DNA from: Dehalococcoidia bacterium CG2_30_46_9
GTDB taxonomy: Bacteria; Chloroflexota; Dehalococcoidia; GIF9; AB-539-J10
Assembly (NCBI GenBank): GCA_001873005.1
Contig: MNYE01000061.1
Coordinates: forward strand, 1-8,560
Reading direction: 5' to 3'
DNA length: 8,560 bases
The position numbers and the translations under genes were made by a program. This document shows, piece by piece, positions 5,071-8,560 of the stretch (within the stretch, counting starts at the first letter, position 1; the number at the start of each line of letters is the position of its first letter). The notes beneath the pieces were generated by a model. It searched no databases, had not been told where the DNA came from, and worked only from the letters and a program-made list of their open reading frames with translations.

Positions 5071-6277
5071 GGGCCTTTCTTCTTACAAATCTACCCATTC
5101 TTTCCAGGGCCTCTTCAATGTTGGCTAGAGAGGTAGCATAGCAGCAACGGACAAAACCTTCGCCGCATTGTCCAAAAGCAGAGCCAGGTACCACAGCAAC
5201 CTTTTCTTCCTTTAACAGCCTTTCGGCGAATTCCTCTGAGGTCATACCGGTAGTTTTTATTGAAGGGAAAGCATAGAAAGCTCCCTTAGATTCGAAGCAA
5301 GGTAAGCCAATCTCATTTAGTCTTTTAAGCATGACGCGACGCCGTCTATCATATTCTTGAACCATCCTCTCCACCTCACTTTCACCACGTTTCAACGCCT
5401 CAATAGCAGCCATTTGTGCCATGGTAGGACAACAGAGCATGGTATATTGATGAATTTTGGTCATGGGCTGAATGAATTGCCGGCTGGCTGCCACATACCC
5501 AATGCGCCAGCCGGTCATAGCATAGGATTTAGAAAACCCGCCAATCAAGATAGTTCGCTCTTTCATTCCCAGAAGGCTGGAAAAGCAAGTATGCTCTACA
5601 CTGTAAATCAAGCGAGCATATATCTCATCAGATATTACCAGTAAGTCATATTTTTCTGCTAGTCTGGCAATGTTATTGAGTTCGCTTTTGAATATGACCG
5701 CACCCGTGGGATTTGCTGGGTAGCCAATCAAAATAGCCTTAGTCTGTTTGGTAATTCGAGGTTCAATATCACTTGCCTTAATGGCAAAATTATTTTCTTC
5801 GCTTACGGGAACAAAAATTGGCACACCACCAGCCAGAATAATGTCCGCAGGATAAGCAACATAGTGCGGATCGGGAATTATTATCTCTTCACCAGGGTTA
5901 AGAATTGCTCTCATGGTCAAATCTAATCCCTCGCTAGTGCCCACAGTAATAAGGATTTCAGATTCAGGATTGTAACTTACTCCATAATGAAGCTCGAGGT
6001 ATCGGGCTAATTCTTGTCGTAGCTCGAGTAGCCCGGAGTTCGAAGTATACATGGTATAACCTTTTTCCAGTGAATATGTGGCTGCTTCTCTAATGTGCCA
6101 GGGAGTAACAAAGTCAGGTTCACCTATGCCTAGAGAGATAACCTCCTTCATTGAGGCAGTTAAGTCGAAGAACTTCCTGATACCCGACGGCGGAAAGTCG
6201 TTTACCTTCTGAGAGATAAAATTACGCTGCCCTGAACTTGTTTCAGGGTTGGCGGCAATATGCTGTGTTTCTAGCAT
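5066..6277 (-). CDS. Class I/II PLP-dependent aminotransferase (aspartate aminotransferase-like)
   Basis: The 403-residue fold-type I enzyme has the PLP lysine at Lys250 in GGFSKSYAMTGWRIGY, Asn189 (YPANPTG), Asp217 and Tyr220 (ISDEIYARL), Arg258 (WRIGY) and the substrate-carboxylate Arg377 (GFVRCCYA). SLGIGEPDFVTPWHIREAA (48-66) is characteristic of the branch common in Dehalococcoidia and archaea. The amino donor and acceptor cannot be determined; aspartate, alanine and aromatic amino acids are all used within this branch. The ATG at 6277 lies one base after the regulator's stop codon, so the pair is translationally linked. Homologues as I recall them begin near the RNFISQKV segment; here about 18 extra residues precede it. 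Most of that extension (NPETSSGQ) is read from a palindromic repeat at 6230-6248. No alternative ATG, GTG or TTG occurs between the first codon and Met43. Confidence 0.9.
   Translation of the reverse strand: MLETQHIAANPETSSGQRNFISQKVNDFPPSGIRKFFDLTASMKEVISLGIGEPDFVTPWHIREAATYSLEKGYTMYTSNSGLLELRQELARYLELHYGVSYNPESEILITVGTSEGLDLTMRAILNPGEEIIIPDPHYVAYPADIILAGGVPIFVPVSEENNFAIKASDIEPRITKQTKAILIGYPANPTGAVIFKSELNNIARLAEKYDLLVISDEIYARLIYSVEHTCFSSLLGMKERTILIGGFSKSYAMTGWRIGYVAASRQFIQPMTKIHQYTMLCCPTMAQMAAIEALKRGESEVERMVQEYDRRRRVMLKRLNEIGLPCFESKGAFYAFPSIKTTGMTSEEFAERLLKEEKVAVVPGSAFGQCGEGFVRCCYATSLANIEEALERMGRFVRRKAP
6230..6248. repeat. 19-bp palindromic repeat inside the 5' end of the aminotransferase gene
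   Basis: CCCTGAACTTGTTTCAGGG has CCCTGAA and TTCAGGG arms around CTTGT. It differs at one base from the reverse complement of the copy at 1655-1673. On the coding strand it is read as PETSSG. It accounts for most of the protein's N-terminal extension. Confidence 0.7.
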
Positions 6278-6278
6278 T

Positions 6279-6758
6279 TTACGGTGTTATTGCTAATCGT
6301 TTATTTTCCAAAGAAGGCTGGAAAATTTCGCCATTTTCCTTATATCGTTTGAGGAGAAAGTGAGTAACAGTGCTTTGTACTCTCTCCAGAGGGGCAAGTT
6401 TTTCTGTGACAAAACTCGAGATTTCCCGCATGTTCCTACCTTTTACCAAAACTGCCAGGTCATAGGTACCTGAGACGAGGTAAGCAGAGTACACCTGTGG
6501 GAACTGGTAAATACGCTCAGCAATAGCATCGAAACCAAGATCTCGTTGCGGTGCTATTTTAACTTCGATTAGTGCCCAAACCTCTTCCTTTCCTAATTTA
6601 GCCCAATTTATAGTAGTCTTATATTTTACGATAGTTCCGTCTTTCTCAGCTTGTTTAATTATCTTTTCTACTTCACTTGCCGGTATACCCACCATAGTGG
6701 AAATTTGCTCAGGACTTGCCTTGGCATTCTGCTCTAAAATCTCAAATACCTGTTCCAT
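6279..6758 (-). CDS. AsnC/Lrp-family transcriptional regulator
   Basis: This 159-residue protein has an N-terminal winged helix-turn-helix (about residues 1-50: VFEILEQNAKASPEQISTMV, then GIPASEVEKIIKQAEKDG) and a C-terminal RAM ligand-binding domain (about 58-140) with VWALIEVKI, a YSAYLVSGTYDLAVLVKG strand pair, and TVTHFLLKRY near the end. Family members form dimers to octamers, sense amino acids and regulate amino-acid metabolism. The start has the best ribosome binding site in the window, AAGGAGGG four bases before the ATG. It lies 31 bp after gatA, and its stop is one base before the aminotransferase ATG. The aminotransferase is therefore a likely regulatory partner or cotranscribed target; the effector is unknown. 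Confidence 0.92.
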   Translation of the reverse strand: MEQVFEILEQNAKASPEQISTMVGIPASEVEKIIKQAEKDGTIVKYKTTINWAKLGKEEVWALIEVKIAPQRDLGFDAIAERIYQFPQVYSAYLVSGTYDLAVLVKGRNMREISSFVTEKLAPLERVQSTVTHFLLKRYKENGEIFQPSLENKRLAITP

Positions 6759-6789
6759 AAGTCCCTCCTTATATTTTTATTAGGGAAAG

Positions 6790-8250
6790 TTACAGCGGTG
6801 GCTTTCTCCTCTTGCCGCTTGCTTGCTCGTAGGCAAAGGCGATGCGCAGGATGGTGGCTTCATCAAATGGCTTACCTATGATTTGCATGCCCACGGGTAA
6901 TTCCTGAGCAAAGCCGGCAGGCACCGAGATGGCTGGAATGCCGGCAATGTTTATAGGTAAAGTGCATACATCGCTCAAGTACATTTGTATTGGGTTCTGC
7001 AACTTTTCCCCCAGTTTGAAAGCTACTGTTGGTGAGGTCGGAGTAACTAAAGCATCATATCTTTGAAAGGCTTGCTCAAACTCTTGCTTTATTAAAGTGC
7101 GCACCTTTTGTGCTTTAAGATAGTAAGCATCGTAATATCCAGCGGACAGGGCATAAGTACCCAACATGATACGCCTTTTAACTTCAGAGCCAAAACCAAA
7201 TTGTCTTGTTTTTTCTACCGCCTCCACTACGTTGCTAGCACTTTGCTCAGAAAAGCCATATTTGACTCCATCGTAGCGTGCTAGATTTGCCGAAGCTTCC
7301 GAAGGAGCAATTATATAGTAGGCTGCCAGAGCATATTTGGTATGCGGCAAAGAAGCTTCCCAGTCTAGCTCTGCCCCTAATTCGTGTAGCTTGTTTATCG
7401 CTGCGACTAACGTTATTCTTACTTCGTCTTGCATACCTTCTACAAAATATTCTTTGGGAATACCAATCCGCATTCCTTTAAGGTCGGGAATCAAGTTGAG
7501 TGTATAATCTGGTACAGCATAAGGGACTGTGGTCGAATCCTTAGGGTCATATCCGGCAATAGCATTTATAACCAGGGCACAATCAGTGACATCTTTAGTT
7601 ATCGGTCCAATTTGGTCAAGGGAGCTAGCGAAGGCAACAAGTCCAAATCGGCTCACTCTGCCATAAGTTGGCTTAAGGCCTACCACATTGCAAAATCCTG
7701 CTGGCTGGCGGATACTACCCCCAGTATCAGAACCAAGGGCATAGATGGCTTCGTTAGCAGCTACGGCAGCGGCTGAGCCACCACTGCTACCTCCAGGGAC
7801 GCAAGTTAAATCCCAGGGGTTGCGGGTGGGGAAGAAAGCAGAGTGCTCCGTAGATGACCCCATGGCAAATTCATCCATATTAGTTTTTCCCACTACAACT
7901 GCTTTTTGTGCCTTTAATTTCTCTGTTACGGTAGCATCATAGGGGGGGACAAAATTTTCTAGCATCCTTGATGAGCAAGTAGTTCGTATCCCCTTGGTGC
8001 AGATAACATCCTTAATTAATGTCGGTATGCCCGTTAGAGGTGCGATATTACCACCGTGTATATAGTTGTCTACCTCTTGGGCTTGCTTTAAAGCTACGTC
8101 CTCAGTAATAGTGACACAGGCACGGATTTTGTTTTCCACCTTCTCAATACGCTCCAGCACAGCCTTAGTAAGTTCCACCGAGGATATTTCCCTTTGCTTA
8201 AGAAGCTTGTGCGCCTCGTGAATGGTTAGCTCATATAATTTATCTACCAT
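6790..8250 (-). CDS. gatA: Glutamyl-tRNA(Gln)/aspartyl-tRNA(Asn) amidotransferase subunit A
   Basis: The 486-residue amidase-family subunit releases ammonia from glutamine (or asparagine) for GatB, which amidates Glu-tRNA(Gln) and/or Asp-tRNA(Asn). The Ser-cisSer-Lys triad is complete: Lys80 (TLIKDV), Ser155 ([12 protein letters not shown]) and Ser179 ([12 protein letters not shown]). The spacings match the Lys79/Ser154/Ser178 triad of the Staphylococcus aureus enzyme. [27 protein letters not shown] and LDQIGP are canonical, and length is normal. The ATG at 8250 has GAAAGG nine bases upstream. GatC lies upstream on the same strand, separated by an unusually long 132 bp. GatB is not in the window. 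The regulator gene follows 31 bp downstream. Confidence 0.97.
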   Translation of the reverse strand: MVDKLYELTIHEAHKLLKQREISSVELTKAVLERIEKVENKIRACVTITEDVALKQAQEVDNYIHGGNIAPLTGIPTLIKDVICTKGIRTTCSSRMLENFVPPYDATVTEKLKAQKAVVVGKTNMDEFAMGSSTEHSAFFPTRNPWDLTCVPGGSSGGSAAAVAANEAIYALGSDTGGSIRQPAGFCNVVGLKPTYGRVSRFGLVAFASSLDQIGPITKDVTDCALVINAIAGYDPKDSTTVPYAVPDYTLNLIPDLKGMRIGIPKEYFVEGMQDEVRITLVAAINKLHELGAELDWEASLPHTKYALAAYYIIAPSEASANLARYDGVKYGFSEQSASNVVEAVEKTRQFGFGSEVKRRIMLGTYALSAGYYDAYYLKAQKVRTLIKQEFEQAFQRYDALVTPTSPTVAFKLGEKLQNPIQMYLSDVCTLPINIAGIPAISVPAGFAQELPVGMQIIGKPFDEATILRIAFAYEQASGKRRKPPL

Positions 8251-8382
8251 TGCCTATAGCCTTTCTTTGCTGCTACTTCGCTTAACAATTTTGTGCCAGC
8301 TACCGCTGGTTTTTACGTACACATCATTAAATCTAAGCATGTAGCTTATACCTACAAATAACGATGTTAAATATCCAGTGGC
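8251..8382 (-). pseudogene. Open 44-codon stretch between gatC and gatA, possible NTF2/SnoaL-like remnant
   Basis: The spacer is exactly 132 bases. On the minus strand it stays open from the codon after the gatC TAA to a TAG two codons before the gatA ATG, in the frame of both genes. Its later part, from an ATG at 8340, reads MLRFNDVYVKTSGSWHKIVK and then RSSSKERL. A pattern like RFTDVYVKRDGRWQ.V..HSS is typical of the last strands of NTF2/SnoaL-like proteins, so this may be the tail of a decayed or inserted gene. No ribosome binding site is evident for it. The assignment is tentative, and it may be plain spacer. Confidence 0.25.
8295..8314 (+). terminator. Weak hairpin plus T-run between gatC and gatA (plus-strand sense)
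   Basis: CCAGC (8296-8300) and GCTGG (8305-8309) form a five-base stem with loop TACC, extended by a G-T pair, followed by TTTTT (8310-8314). On the plus strand this has the layout of a short intrinsic terminator and could block antisense transcription into gatC. In the sense RNA of the gat operon it would be a hairpin without a U-tract. The stem is short. Confidence 0.25.
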
Positions 8383-8560
8383 TTAATCTAATATCGCCTT
8401 TACTTTAAAGCAATTTTCTTGTTTTCTAGGCGCATTAGCCAAGACATCAGCCTGCGGATATGAGGGAGTAACCTCATCTTCCCGAAAGACGTTCAGTAGT
8501 GGGATAGTATGGGCTGCCGGCAGTACATTATCTGTATTCACTTCCTTAAGTATCTCGAAA
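8383..8560 (-). CDS. gatC: Glutamyl-tRNA(Gln)/aspartyl-tRNA(Asn) amidotransferase subunit C, C-terminal part
   Basis: Fifty-eight codons of the 3' end are visible; the gene enters from the right edge and ends in TAA at 8383-8385. The text FEILKEVNTDNVLPAAHTIP, followed by LNVFREDEV, PSYPQADVLANAPRKQENCF and KVKAILD, matches the GatC C-terminus pattern (VDT..V.P..H.....N..R.DE..PS.....L.NAP....F.V..IL). GatC is a small protein of about 95 residues that stabilises the GatA-GatB interface, so roughly 37 residues are missing. It stands upstream of gatA on the same strand, the usual gat order. Confidence 0.93.
   Translation of the reverse strand, partial: FEILKEVNTDNVLPAAHTIPLLNVFREDEVTPSYPQADVLANAPRKQENCFKVKAILD

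Noticed and set aside
1..8560. CRISPR array, prophage, toxin-antitoxin or defence genes
   Set aside because: No regularly spaced direct repeats, integrase, phage structural genes or paired small toxin-like frames are visible; gene content is housekeeping.

Overview
The window (about 8.6 kb, mid-40s % GC in most sampled rows) reads as ordinary chromosome of an anaerobic Chloroflexi lineage, probably near the Dehalococcoidia. The reasons are the AsnC/Lrp regulator next to a class I aminotransferase, the bifunctional phosphoglucose/phosphomannose isomerase in place of classical Pgi, a GatCAB tRNA amidotransferase, and a gene start at the left edge that looks like O-phosphoseryl-tRNA synthetase (SepRS). 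SepRS is an archaeal-type enzyme known in bacteria mainly from uncultured Chloroflexi and some Parcubacteria. The taxonomic placement is inference; there is no marker gene such as 16S rRNA here.

Layout. At 1-678, on the minus strand, a stand-alone PncC/CinA C-terminal-type amidase precedes the 5' end of a probable sepS, which runs off the window. At 679-875 a gap holds a hairpin-forming, MITE-like repeat of about 99 bp and an extended -10 promoter. At 876-3581, on the plus strand, come a metallo-beta-lactamase-fold hydrolase, a metallophosphoesterase and a bifunctional PGI/PMI. Each has an extended -10 motif a few bases before its start codon and no Shine-Dalgarno sequence, so these messages may be leaderless or nearly so. 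At 3608-3699, minus strand, lies tRNA-Ser(GCU) with a good sigma-70-type promoter. At 3821-8560, minus strand, a collinear run (transcribed leftward) reads gatC (partial), gatA, AsnC/Lrp regulator, aminotransferase, cinA.

How the genes fit together. Two indirect aminoacylation routes are represented: GatCAB amidates Glu-tRNA(Gln) and/or Asp-tRNA(Asn), and SepRS would charge tRNA(Cys) with phosphoserine for conversion to Cys-tRNA. The AsnC/Lrp protein probably controls amino-acid metabolism together with the abutting aminotransferase. The full-length CinA has an intact N-terminal domain, but its C-terminal amidase domain has lost the conserved catalytic residues, whereas the separate PncC keeps them.

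Most interesting points: (1) the probable bacterial sepS; (2) a short palindromic repeat, nearly identical in two places, that forms the C-terminal tail of one protein and the N-terminal extension of another; (3) the degenerate CinA amidase domain beside an intact stand-alone paralogue, with cinA higher in GC than its neighbours; (4) repeated extended -10 elements abutting start codons; (5) an open in-frame stretch between gatC and gatA resembling the tail of an NTF2/SnoaL-like protein. No complete gene here ends in TAG.
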